Shown: in pieces, positions 23,864 to 32,403 of the stretch | How positions within the stretch are numbered: position 1 is the stretch's first letter | Layout of the letters: the number at the start of each line of letters is the position of its first letter | Assembly: GCA_030430535.1 (NCBI GenBank) | Contig: JAUIKY010000001.1 | Coordinates: 62,001 to 126,000, forward strand | DNA: 64,000 bases | Direction of reading: 5' to 3' | DNA from: Bacteroidia bacterium | GTDB lineage: Bacteria; Bacteroidota; Bacteroidia; Flavobacteriales; Flavobacteriaceae | Made by a program: the position numbers and the translations under genes | The notes under the pieces: generated by a model | Told to the model about the DNA's origin: nothing | Seen by the model: the letters and a program-made list of their open reading frames with translations, nothing else | Databases searched by the model: none

Positions 23864-25283
23864 AATTTTATTAGCGATAGTCTGTGTTTTTAGTGTGTTA
23901 AATTTACATGCCGAAATTAAATTACCGGCATTGTTTGGAGATAACATGCTACTGCAACAAAACATGGAAGCACCCATTTGGGGTTGGGCTTCTAAAAATG
24001 AAACTTTGACCATTTCCACCTCTTGGGATAATAGAACTTATAGCGTAAAAGCCGATAAACAGGGGCAATGGAAAACAAAGCTGCAAACACCATCTGCAGG
24101 TGGGCCTTACAGTATTTCGGTTTCAAATGGAGGTGAAACCAAAGCCATAAAGAATGTTTTGATTGGTGAAGTTTGGCTGTGTTCTGGGCAATCGAATATG
24201 GAAATGCCGTTAAAAGGATTTCCTGGGCAACCGGTTAAAGGCGGAAACGATGCCATAGTGCGCTCAGCAAACAATCACATTCGTTTTATAAGTGTGCCCC
24301 GTGCTACGGTTTTAGAACCCAAAACCGATTTTGAAGGCCAATGGGAAATCGCTTCACCAAAAACAACCGGAAATTTTAGTGCAACGGCTTGGTATTTCGG
24401 TTCGTTATTGCAAGAGGTTTTAAACGTTCCTGTGGGATTAATTGAAGTGTCGTATGGCGGTTCGAATGTGGAAGCTTGGATGAACGAAGAAATGTTAAAG
24501 GATTTCGATTTAGAATTGAAATTACCGAAAACCGAAGCCGATTTAAAGAGTAGTCCAAACCGCGTGCCGACCACTTTGTTTAAAGGGATGTTGTCACCAG
24601 TGATTGGTTACGGAATTAAAGGCGCCATCTGGTATCAAGGGGAATCAAATTACGAACGCCCGTTTCAGTATGATGATTTATTCAAAAAAATGGTGACCTC
24701 TTGGAGAACGTTATGGAATCAAGGCGAGTTTCCATTCTATTTTGCACAAATCGCTCCGTTCGATTATGCCCGTTTTCACCCAAACGATAACAAACCTGAA
24801 TATAATTCGGCCTATTTAAGAGAAGCCCAATTAAAAGCTTCCAAAGCAATTCCTAATGCAGGAATGGCAGTGCTACTGGATGTAGGTGAATTTGGAAATA
24901 TCCATCCTGCCGATAAAGAAAAAGGTGGGGAGCGTTTAGCATATCAAGCATTGGCAAAAACTTACGGTATTGATGGTTTTGAATATGAGAGTCCGGAGTT
25001 TAATGCCATGGAAATTAAGGGCAGTACGGTTACAGTGTCGTTCAATAATGTACCGAACGGCATTACAGCATACGACAAAGAAGTGACTGGATTTGAAATT
25101 GCAGGAGAAAATAAAGTGTTTTATCCAGCCCAAGTACAATTGAGAAGAAAGTCGGTAGTATTATCGGCGCCTCAAGTTGAAAAGCCCGTGGCGGTACGTT
25201 ATTTATTTAAAGATTTTACCAAAGCGGAAATTTTTAGTACTGGAGGTTTACCGATGTCGTCGTTTAGAACGGATGATTGGTAA
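23853..25283 (+). CDS. Sialate O-acetylesterase (SASA)/SGNH-like carbohydrate esterase, secreted
   Basis: 476 aa; signal peptide; 'LPALFGDNMLLQQNMEAPIWGWA', 'GEVWLCSGQSNMEMPLKGFP', 'KGAIWYQGESNYERP'; typical SASA-family motifs. 11-nt overlap with the upstream gene. Confidence 0.92.
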   Translation: MKNRILLAIVCVFSVLNLHAEIKLPALFGDNMLLQQNMEAPIWGWASKNETLTISTSWDNRTYSVKADKQGQWKTKLQTPSAGGPYSISVSNGGETKAIKNVLIGEVWLCSGQSNMEMPLKGFPGQPVKGGNDAIVRSANNHIRFISVPRATVLEPKTDFEGQWEIASPKTTGNFSATAWYFGSLLQEVLNVPVGLIEVSYGGSNVEAWMNEEMLKDFDLELKLPKTEADLKSSPNRVPTTLFKGMLSPVIGYGIKGAIWYQGESNYERPFQYDDLFKKMVTSWRTLWNQGEFPFYFAQIAPFDYARFHPNDNKPEYNSAYLREAQLKASKAIPNAGMAVLLDVGEFGNIHPADKEKGGERLAYQALAKTYGIDGFEYESPEFNAMEIKGSTVTVSFNNVPNGITAYDKEVTGFEIAGENKVFYPAQVQLRRKSVVLSAPQVEKPVAVRYLFKDFTKAEIFSTGGLPMSSFRTDDW

Positions 25284-25310
25284 GTTTTTGTGACAGCAAT
25301 AAAAGGGTTA

Positions 25311-25386
25311 TTGTCACCCTGAATTTATTTCAGGGTCACAGATAGCTTGTTCAGAAATAAAAAGATGCCGAAACAAGTTCGGCATG
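25311..25386 (+). repeat. REP-like palindromic elements: TTGTCACCCTGAATTTATTTCAGGGTCACAG and ATGCCGAAACAAGTTCGGCAT
   Basis: Two adjacent inverted repeats (ACCCTGAA...TTTCAGGGT and ATGCCGAA..TTCGGCAT) in a short gap; same family as at 30222. Confidence 0.7.
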
Positions 25387-25409
25387 AAAAAAAACAGTTA
25401 ATAAGAAAA

Positions 25410-27722
25410 TTGAAAAATTTAATATCTAATATATTTCTTTTAGTAGCGTTTTTCTCTGTAAAAGCACAAATCCCTACGCTCAAAAATTACAATCAAATTT
25501 GGACGACCCAAAGCAAAAACGCTTCAGAATCCATGCCCTTAGGTGGTGGTGATATGGGTTGTAATGTGTGGGTTGAAGAAGGGAGCTTATATTTCTATTT
25601 TTCAAAAAGTGGTACGTTCGATGAGCACAATACCTTGTTGAAATTAGGACGTGTAAAAGTAGAATTGACGCCCAATCCGTTTAGAGATAACGAAGGCTTT
25701 AAACAGGAATTGCATTTGGAAGATGGCTATATTTTAGTATCGCAAAACCATACAGAACTTAAACTGTGGGTCGATGTGTTTCACCCGGTAATTCATATTG
25801 ATGTAAAAAGCAAAGAGGCTTTAGAATTAAAAGCGTCTTATGAAAGTTGGCGCTATAAAAACCGAAAAGTAGAAGGGCGAGCCAATAATGCCAATTCTTA
25901 TAAATGGGCGCCACAAGGTGATATTATTACTTATCAAGACTCTATTTCCTTTAAAGATAACGCAGTTGAATTCTATCATCAAAATCGAGAACATACCGTG
26001 TTTGATGTAGTGGTAAAACAACAGCAAATGGAATCGGTAAAGGAGCAAATGATGAATCCCTTAAAACACCTCACTTTTGGAGGTGTCATGCAAGGAAAAA
26101 ACTTGATTTCAGATGGAACGTATCAAGGTATTTATCAAGATACCGATTTTAAAGGTTTTAGTTTAAAGAGTAAAAAACGGAGTAAACATCACAGTGTAGA
26201 ATTGTATTTGCACACGGTTCAAAATGAAAATATTGCCGTTTGGGAAAAAGGCTTACAAAACTTGATGTCGTCTTACAAACCAAAGGAAAAGAACACTAAA
26301 GATTGGTGGAATAATTTTTGGAAACGCAGTTTTATTTTTACGAAAGCTGAAAACGATTCGGTCAATCAAATTGGGCAAAACTATCAACTGTTCCGATATA
26401 TGCTAGGGGCAAATGCCTACGGAAAATACCCAACAAAATTCAATGGCGGTTTGTTTACAGTTGACCCTGTTTACACCAAAGAAGACCACAGATTCACTCC
26501 TGATTTTAGAAATTGGGGTGGTGGAACCATGACCCAACAAAATCAACGTTTGGTCTATTTTCCCATGTTTAAAAGTGGCGATTTCGATATGTTGCCATCG
26601 CAATTGGATTATTATTTAACGCTTCAAAAAAATGCGGAGTTGCGTAGCCAAGTATATTGGAATCATACGGGGGCCGCTTTTACAGAGCAATTGGAAAATT
26701 TCGGTTTACCTAATCCCGCCGAATATAGTTGGAAACGCCCAAAAGATTACGACCCAGGCATGCAATACAATGCTTGGCTGGAGTACCAATGGGACACCGT
26801 TTTCGAGTTCTGTAAAATGATGCTGGAGCAACAGGAATATGCCAACATAGACGTTAAAAAATACAATGGCTTTATTTTAAGTTGTTTACGTTTTTTTGAC
26901 GAACACTACCAATATTTAGCTAAAAAACGCGGCCGAAAAGCATTGGATGCCAACGGTCATTTGGTGTTGTATCCGGGTTCGGCGGTGGAAACATATAAAA
27001 TGGCATATAATGCCAATAGCACCATTTCAGCATTAAAAGTAATTAGCGAAAAATTATTGAAAGTGTCTTCAGATGATTTAAGAGAAGAAGAAGTAGAATA
27101 TTTGAAAGGTTTTCAAAAACGCATTCCGCCGTTAAACTTTAGGGAAATAGACAATCAAAAGGTATTATCTCCTGCAAAATCGTGGGAACGCATCAACAAC
27201 ACCGAAGCGGCTCAATTGTATCCAGTTTATCCGTGGAAATTATATGGTTTGGGCAAACCCGATTTAAAAGTGGCTCAAAACACTTATTTTTTAGATGAAG
27301 ATTTGCTGAAATTTAGAAGTCACGTAGGGTGGAAGCAAGCTAACATTATGGCGGCTCGATTGGGCTTAACCGAAGAAGCGGCAAAATATACTTTGTTGAA
27401 AATGTCAAATTCCGAAAGGCGCTTCCCGGCCTTTTGGGGACCTGGTTTTGATTGGGTGCCCGACCATAACTGGGGCGGTTCCGGTATGATAGGCATGCAG
27501 GAAATGTTGCTGCAAGAAGTTGATGGGAAATTATTGTTGTTTCCGGCATGGCCAAAACATTGGGATGTTCATTTTAAATTACATGCCAAGCAAAACACTA
27601 CTGTTGAAGCGAAACTTGAAAACGGAAAAGTAGAGATTATAAAAGTATCACCAGAACACAGAAAAGAGCATATTCTAAATCTGTTGGAATATTCGTTAAA
27701 CGATAAATTAAATTTGAATTAA
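25410..27722 (+). CDS. DUF5703-type protein, GH95-like (alpha/alpha)6-barrel candidate glycosidase, secreted
   Basis: Mature N-terminus 'QIPTLKNYNQIWTTQSKNASESMPLGGGDMGCNVWVEEGSLYFYFSKSGTFDEHNTLLKLGRVKVEL'. ORF track start 25347 is TTG inside a REP-like repeat; TTG at 25410 gives MKNLISNIFLLVAFFSVKAQ, a clean signal peptide. C-terminal 'MIGMQEMLLQEVDGKLLLFPAWPKHWDVHFKLHAK' resembles GH95 C-termini. Confidence 0.75.
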   Translation: MKNLISNIFLLVAFFSVKAQIPTLKNYNQIWTTQSKNASESMPLGGGDMGCNVWVEEGSLYFYFSKSGTFDEHNTLLKLGRVKVELTPNPFRDNEGFKQELHLEDGYILVSQNHTELKLWVDVFHPVIHIDVKSKEALELKASYESWRYKNRKVEGRANNANSYKWAPQGDIITYQDSISFKDNAVEFYHQNREHTVFDVVVKQQQMESVKEQMMNPLKHLTFGGVMQGKNLISDGTYQGIYQDTDFKGFSLKSKKRSKHHSVELYLHTVQNENIAVWEKGLQNLMSSYKPKEKNTKDWWNNFWKRSFIFTKAENDSVNQIGQNYQLFRYMLGANAYGKYPTKFNGGLFTVDPVYTKEDHRFTPDFRNWGGGTMTQQNQRLVYFPMFKSGDFDMLPSQLDYYLTLQKNAELRSQVYWNHTGAAFTEQLENFGLPNPAEYSWKRPKDYDPGMQYNAWLEYQWDTVFEFCKMMLEQQEYANIDVKKYNGFILSCLRFFDEHYQYLAKKRGRKALDANGHLVLYPGSAVETYKMAYNANSTISALKVISEKLLKVSSDDLREEEVEYLKGFQKRIPPLNFREIDNQKVLSPAKSWERINNTEAAQLYPVYPWKLYGLGKPDLKVAQNTYFLDEDLLKFRSHVGWKQANIMAARLGLTEEAAKYTLLKMSNSERRFPAFWGPGFDWVPDHNWGGSGMIGMQEMLLQEVDGKLLLFPAWPKHWDVHFKLHAKQNTTVEAKLENGKVEIIKVSPEHRKEHILNLLEYSLNDKLNLN

Positions 27723-30179
27723 ATGAGAGTTATAAAGCGTTCATTAGGTTGTTTGTTGTTATCAGCCGTAACTTTTTTAAATGTGCAATGCCAGGGCAAC
27801 GAGCAAACAGAAAAGCAAACCCTAAAAGTGGATTTCGATTTTTCGGGAAGACGATTGTCCGAAGTACACGACCCACTTTACCAATCTTGGGTGATTAATG
27901 AAGGCATGGAAGACGAAAAAGCCTTTGAAGATGTTACCGTAAAAGTTAAAGGAAATTTCAATTCCAGTTGGGTGAAAATAGGTATGAGCGCTCCACATTA
28001 CGCGCAATTGATAAGTGATGGTTTGGTAAGCCAAGAACCTTTGGAGTTTGTGATTAGCGGACTAAAACCCGGCGAACATTCGTTGTTGACATTTCACAAC
28101 ACGTTCAGTAATTTAAGAGAGCGCACCGTAACGCCTATTAAAATTTATGTGAATGATGAATTGGTTGAAACTTTAAGCCAAAGCAACAGAGCCTTTGCTA
28201 AAATTGATGCCGCCACGGCTTATTTAACATTTAAAGCTGAAGCGAATAAAGAGGTTATCATTCGTTTTGAAGGTGAAACAGGTTATGATATTTCGGAATT
28301 TGTTATCAACGGATTTGAAATTGATACCCCCGATTTAAAGAAGCAAGCCCATTCGCCTCTCCCAGAAAATGCCGATGAACATGTGGTAGTTGAAGAAGAT
28401 TTGAATTTGAAATGGGAATCGCCAAAAGGGACTTCAGCATATCATGTGTATTTTGGTGAAGATAAAGAAGCTGTAAAAAATGCCAGTGCTTCAAGTGAAT
28501 TATACAAAGGCAAGCAAACGGAAAACCAATTTTCGGTGAACGATTTATATAGTATGAATACCTACTATTGGCGCGTGGATGCCGAAGATGCCAACGGAAA
28601 AATAACCCAAGGCAATGTATGGTCGTTTAGGCCAGCGCAATTGGCATTTCCCGGCGCTGAAGGCTATGGGCGTTTCGCTATTGGTGGACGTGGTGGAAAA
28701 GTAGTAGAGGTTACCAATTTGAATGATGATGGCCCAGGAAGTTTTCGTGAGGCGGTTACCAAAGATATCGGTCCAAGAACGGTTGTATTCAACGTTTCTG
28801 GTAATATCGAATTAAAGTCGAGGTTGGTTATAGGTCACCCTTACATCACTGTTGCAGGTCAAACAGCTCCCGGCGATGGTATTACGATAACCCGAGCTCC
28901 CGTGGGCTTAACGGGCGATGATGGTATTGTTCGTTTCTTAAGGGTAAGAATTGGCTCAGGAACCACTTTTGATGGCATGGGCCTTACAGGGGCGAATTTC
29001 AGTATTATCGACCATTGTTCCATCAGTTGGACCATTGATGAATCGTTCAGTTCACGAGGGGCGCATCATATTACCTTACAGCGCACCTTAATTTCCGAAG
29101 CCTTAAATGTGGCTGGTCACGATAAATATGAAGGCGGAAAAATGCACGGTTATGCCGCGACCATTGGGGGTGACATTGGTAGTTTCCATCATAATCTTTT
29201 GGCGCACAACTATGGAAGAAACTGGAGTATGGGTGGCGGATTAAACGGAGACGGATACTACTCTGGTCGATTGGATATTCGAAATAATGTGGTTTATAAT
29301 TGGGGTCACCGCACTACCGACGGCGGGGCGCACGAGGTAAATTTTGTAAACAATTATTACAAACCAGGTGGCGCTTCCGATATTTTTGTCGCCCTTACAG
29401 CTGACCACGAAGGGGTTGGAAAAGGAAGCCAACGTTATTTTTTTGAAGGTAATGTGATGCCCGGTTATTTCGATGTCGATACACAGGAAAAAGGAAGACG
29501 TTCAAAAATTAAAAATAACGAAATCGTAGATTACGAAACCTTTGTTGACGAACCGTTTTTTGAATCGTATGTTGAAACGCAATCGGCCGTTGGTGCATAC
29601 AAGAATGTGTTGAGCGATGTCGGGGCGAACCAACCTAAATTGGACGACCACGATAAAAGAATTATTGACGAAACCCTAAAGGGTACCTACTCCCGAAAAG
29701 GTAAAAGAAGTAAGCTTCCCGGAATGATTGATACCGAAATGGATTCAGGCGGATTTCCAGAATACACTAGCGAAACCAGACCAACCAATTGGGATACCGA
29801 CCATGACGGATTGCCTAATTGGTGGGAAGAAGCCCATGGCTTAAACATAAGTTCTTCAAATGGTGATTTTTCAGATGCTAATAAAGACGATGACAAAGAT
29901 GGCTTTACGCAATTGGAAGATTATTTAAACTGGATGGCACAACCGCATTATTTTGTTTCCGCAGGAGAACCATTGACGTTAAACGTTGCTCAATATTTTA
30001 AAGGCTACGAAAAGAATCCAGTTTACAGCCTTTCAGAAATTAAAAATGGCGAAGCTAAATTGAATGGAAATGATGTTGAGTTTAAAGCTTCGGAAAAAGG
30101 GTTGGCATCATTCAAAATATCTGTAAAAGATGCAGACGGCGATAGTATGACAAGGTTGATAAATGTATTTGTAAAATAG
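27723..30179 (+). CDS. PL1-like pectate lyase with N-terminal beta-sandwich/Fn3-like region and C-terminal Ca-binding repeat and Ig-like tail; lipoprotein
   Basis: 818 aa; lipobox 'VTFLNVQCQG'; PL1 core 'AFPGAEGYGRFAIGGRGGKVVEVTNLNDDGPGSFREAV...TVVFNVSGNIELKSRLVIGHPYITVAGQTAPGDGITI'; 'DTDHDGLPNWWEEAHGL...DANKDDDKDGFTQLEDYLNWM'. Confidence 0.88.
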   Translation: MRVIKRSLGCLLLSAVTFLNVQCQGNEQTEKQTLKVDFDFSGRRLSEVHDPLYQSWVINEGMEDEKAFEDVTVKVKGNFNSSWVKIGMSAPHYAQLISDGLVSQEPLEFVISGLKPGEHSLLTFHNTFSNLRERTVTPIKIYVNDELVETLSQSNRAFAKIDAATAYLTFKAEANKEVIIRFEGETGYDISEFVINGFEIDTPDLKKQAHSPLPENADEHVVVEEDLNLKWESPKGTSAYHVYFGEDKEAVKNASASSELYKGKQTENQFSVNDLYSMNTYYWRVDAEDANGKITQGNVWSFRPAQLAFPGAEGYGRFAIGGRGGKVVEVTNLNDDGPGSFREAVTKDIGPRTVVFNVSGNIELKSRLVIGHPYITVAGQTAPGDGITITRAPVGLTGDDGIVRFLRVRIGSGTTFDGMGLTGANFSIIDHCSISWTIDESFSSRGAHHITLQRTLISEALNVAGHDKYEGGKMHGYAATIGGDIGSFHHNLLAHNYGRNWSMGGGLNGDGYYSGRLDIRNNVVYNWGHRTTDGGAHEVNFVNNYYKPGGASDIFVALTADHEGVGKGSQRYFFEGNVMPGYFDVDTQEKGRRSKIKNNEIVDYETFVDEPFFESYVETQSAVGAYKNVLSDVGANQPKLDDHDKRIIDETLKGTYSRKGKRSKLPGMIDTEMDSGGFPEYTSETRPTNWDTDHDGLPNWWEEAHGLNISSSNGDFSDANKDDDKDGFTQLEDYLNWMAQPHYFVSAGEPLTLNVAQYFKGYEKNPVYSLSEIKNGEAKLNGNDVEFKASEKGLASFKISVKDADGDSMTRLINVFVK

Positions 30180-30221
30180 AGCAGTTATGTGGTTCTGAAT
30201 ATCAGAACCACATAACTGCTC
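30179..30221 (+). other. Perfect 20-bp inverted repeat (hairpin, 3-nt loop) starting at the stop codon
   Basis: GAGCAGTTATGTGGTTCTGA-ATA-TCAGAACCACATAACTGCTC; left arm begins with the last base of the TAG stop codon; no T-tract follows. Confidence 0.9.
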
Positions 30222-30325
30222 GTCACCCTGAACTCGTTTCAGGGTCTCATCTGGAAATATGATATGTAAATATTTGTGACGCTGAAATAATCCCGATAAC
30301 CATAAGGGCAGCATGACGAATTAGG
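30222..30325 (+). repeat. REP-like palindromic repeat (GTCACCCTGAACTCGTTTCAGGGTCTCAT...TGTGACGCTGAAATAAT...)
   Basis: CACCCTGAA-CTCG-TTTCAGGGT inverted repeat; homologous in form to elements at 15880 and 25311. Confidence 0.65.
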
Positions 30326-30369
30326 CACCATAACTGAAAGAGACAAACAATTATTAAAAAAATAAACAC

Positions 30370-32385
30370 ATGAAAAATAAAATTCTAATTTCAATTTTTA
30401 GCCTCTTTGGCGTTGTGATATTCGCACAAAACAAAGGACTTACTGCTAATTCAGATAGTCCGCATGCCAAACTAAAAAGTTTGGATTTACACGATGTGGT
30501 TTGGACCGATGGCTTTTGGAAAGAACAGTTTGATGTAGAAACTCAAAACACATTGCCTTACATGTGGGAGCTCTATCATAACGATAGCGTGAGCCACGCT
30601 TATGCTAACTTTAAGATTGCAGCAGGTTTGGAAAAAGGCAAACATGCCGGACCTTCTTTTCATGATGGTGATTTTTATAAAATTATGGAAGGTATGGCTT
30701 CGGCGTATGCCATAACCAAAGACCCAAAATTGGACAAACAAATGGATGAGGCCATTGCGATGTTCGATAAAGTTCAGCGTGCCGATGGCTACATCAATAC
30801 CCCTGTTTTAATTGAAGAACGCTGGGGGACTTTAGGACCCGAAGAATTAAAAAAACAATTGGGCTTTGAAAAATACAACATGGGTCATTTAATGACGGCA
30901 GCCTGCGTACACCACCGTGCTACGGGAAAAGATAATTTTTTAAACGTAGCTAAAGGTGTTGCCGAATTTTTATACGATTTTTATAAAAAAGCTTCACCAG
31001 AGCTGGCCAGAAATGCCATTTGTCCTTCGCATTATATGGGCATTGTAGAAATGTACCGCACGGTAAACGACCCGAGATATTTGGAATTGGCGAACAATTT
31101 AATCGATATCCGTGGAACCACAAATGATGGCACCGACGATAACCAAGACCGCATTCCGTTTAGGCAACAAACCACAGCCATGGGGCATGCCGTTCGCGCT
31201 AATTACTTATATGCGGGCATAGCCGATTTATATGCCGAAACAGGAGAGGAAAAACTCATGGAAAATCTCAAATTGATTTGGGAAGACGTGGTTTATCGTA
31301 AAATGTATATCACCGGCGGTTGTGGTGCTCTGTATGATGGTGTGTCGCCTGATGGCACGGTTTACGACCCGTCTATTGTTCAAAAAATACATCAGGCTTA
31401 TGGACGTCCGTATCAATTGCCAAACGCCACGGCACACACTGAAACTTGTGCCAACATCGGTAACGTTCTTTGGAACTGGCGTATGCTCCAACTTACGGGC
31501 GATGCCAAATATACCGATGTGATGGAGTTGGCTTTTTATAATAGTGTACTTTCGGGCGTGAGTTTACAGGGTACGGAGTTTTGTTATAATAATCCGCTAA
31601 ACGTTTCTGATGATTTGCCTTTCGAGCAACGCTGGGGACATGAACGGGAAGGCTACATTGCTTGGTCCAACTGCTGTGCGCCTAACGTTACCCGAACTTT
31701 GGCCCAGGTGAATAATTATGCCTATAATATTTCAGAAGCAGGTTTGCATGTAAACCTTTACGGTAGCAACCTTTTAAAAACGGAAACTTTAAATGGGGAC
31801 AAATTAGAAATTGAACAAAAAACAAATTACCCTTGGGAAGGCCATGTAGCGCTTAATATTAAAAAAGCTCCAAAGAAAGAATTTTCAATTTTTGTAAGAA
31901 TTCCGGGGTGGAGTGAAGGAGCAACCATTAAAATAAATGGAGAGGCTTATGCTGAAAAAATAGTATCGGGAAGTTATGTTGAATTGAACAGAAAATGGAA
32001 AAAACGAGATGTTATTGAAATTGACATGCCTATGCCAGTAAAGTTGATGCAAGCCAATCCTTTGGTAGAGGAAACCAAAAGCCAGGTGGCTGTAAAACGT
32101 GGACCGATAGTGTATTGTTTGGAAACTGCCGACCTTCCGGTTGAAGCTAATATCAATAACGTCGCATTGGATGTCAATTCAGAATTTTCTACCGAAAAAT
32201 TCAACCTAAAAGGCAAAGAAGTCATAGCGGTAAAAGGCAAAGCATTTGTGGAAGATACAAACTGGGAAAAAGCCCTTTACAAACCTTTAAATCAAGATAA
32301 GAAACAAATAGACATTCAACTGGTGCCATATTTCACTTGGGGAAATAGAACCGATGGCGAAATGACCGTTTGGATGCCGTACTAA
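30370..32385 (+). CDS. GH127-like beta-L-arabinofuranosidase, secreted
   Basis: 671 aa; signal peptide; 'VVWTDGFWKEQFDVETQNTLPYMWEL', 'YITGGCGAL', 'AHTETCANIGNVLWNWRMLQLTGDAKYTDVMELAFYNSVLSGVSLQGTEFCYNNPL', 'SNCCAPNVTRTLAQ' (Glu and paired Cys typical of GH127). Confidence 0.92.
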   Translation: MKNKILISIFSLFGVVIFAQNKGLTANSDSPHAKLKSLDLHDVVWTDGFWKEQFDVETQNTLPYMWELYHNDSVSHAYANFKIAAGLEKGKHAGPSFHDGDFYKIMEGMASAYAITKDPKLDKQMDEAIAMFDKVQRADGYINTPVLIEERWGTLGPEELKKQLGFEKYNMGHLMTAACVHHRATGKDNFLNVAKGVAEFLYDFYKKASPELARNAICPSHYMGIVEMYRTVNDPRYLELANNLIDIRGTTNDGTDDNQDRIPFRQQTTAMGHAVRANYLYAGIADLYAETGEEKLMENLKLIWEDVVYRKMYITGGCGALYDGVSPDGTVYDPSIVQKIHQAYGRPYQLPNATAHTETCANIGNVLWNWRMLQLTGDAKYTDVMELAFYNSVLSGVSLQGTEFCYNNPLNVSDDLPFEQRWGHEREGYIAWSNCCAPNVTRTLAQVNNYAYNISEAGLHVNLYGSNLLKTETLNGDKLEIEQKTNYPWEGHVALNIKKAPKKEFSIFVRIPGWSEGATIKINGEAYAEKIVSGSYVELNRKWKKRDVIEIDMPMPVKLMQANPLVEETKSQVAVKRGPIVYCLETADLPVEANINNVALDVNSEFSTEKFNLKGKEVIAVKGKAFVEDTNWEKALYKPLNQDKKQIDIQLVPYFTWGNRTDGEMTVWMPY

Positions 32386-32403
32386 ACTAAAAAATCAAAA
32401 TAA

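Noticed and set aside
23853-25283. Sialic acid utilisation inferred from the 'sialate O-acetylesterase' label plus NanA-like aldolase
   Set aside because: SASA-family esterases deacetylate many glycans; no NanE/NanK, N-acetylglucosamine genes or confident GH33 sialidase in the window.
30179-30221. The perfect hairpin as a conventional rho-independent terminator
   Set aside because: No T-run follows the stem, so it is reported as an unexplained structure instead.
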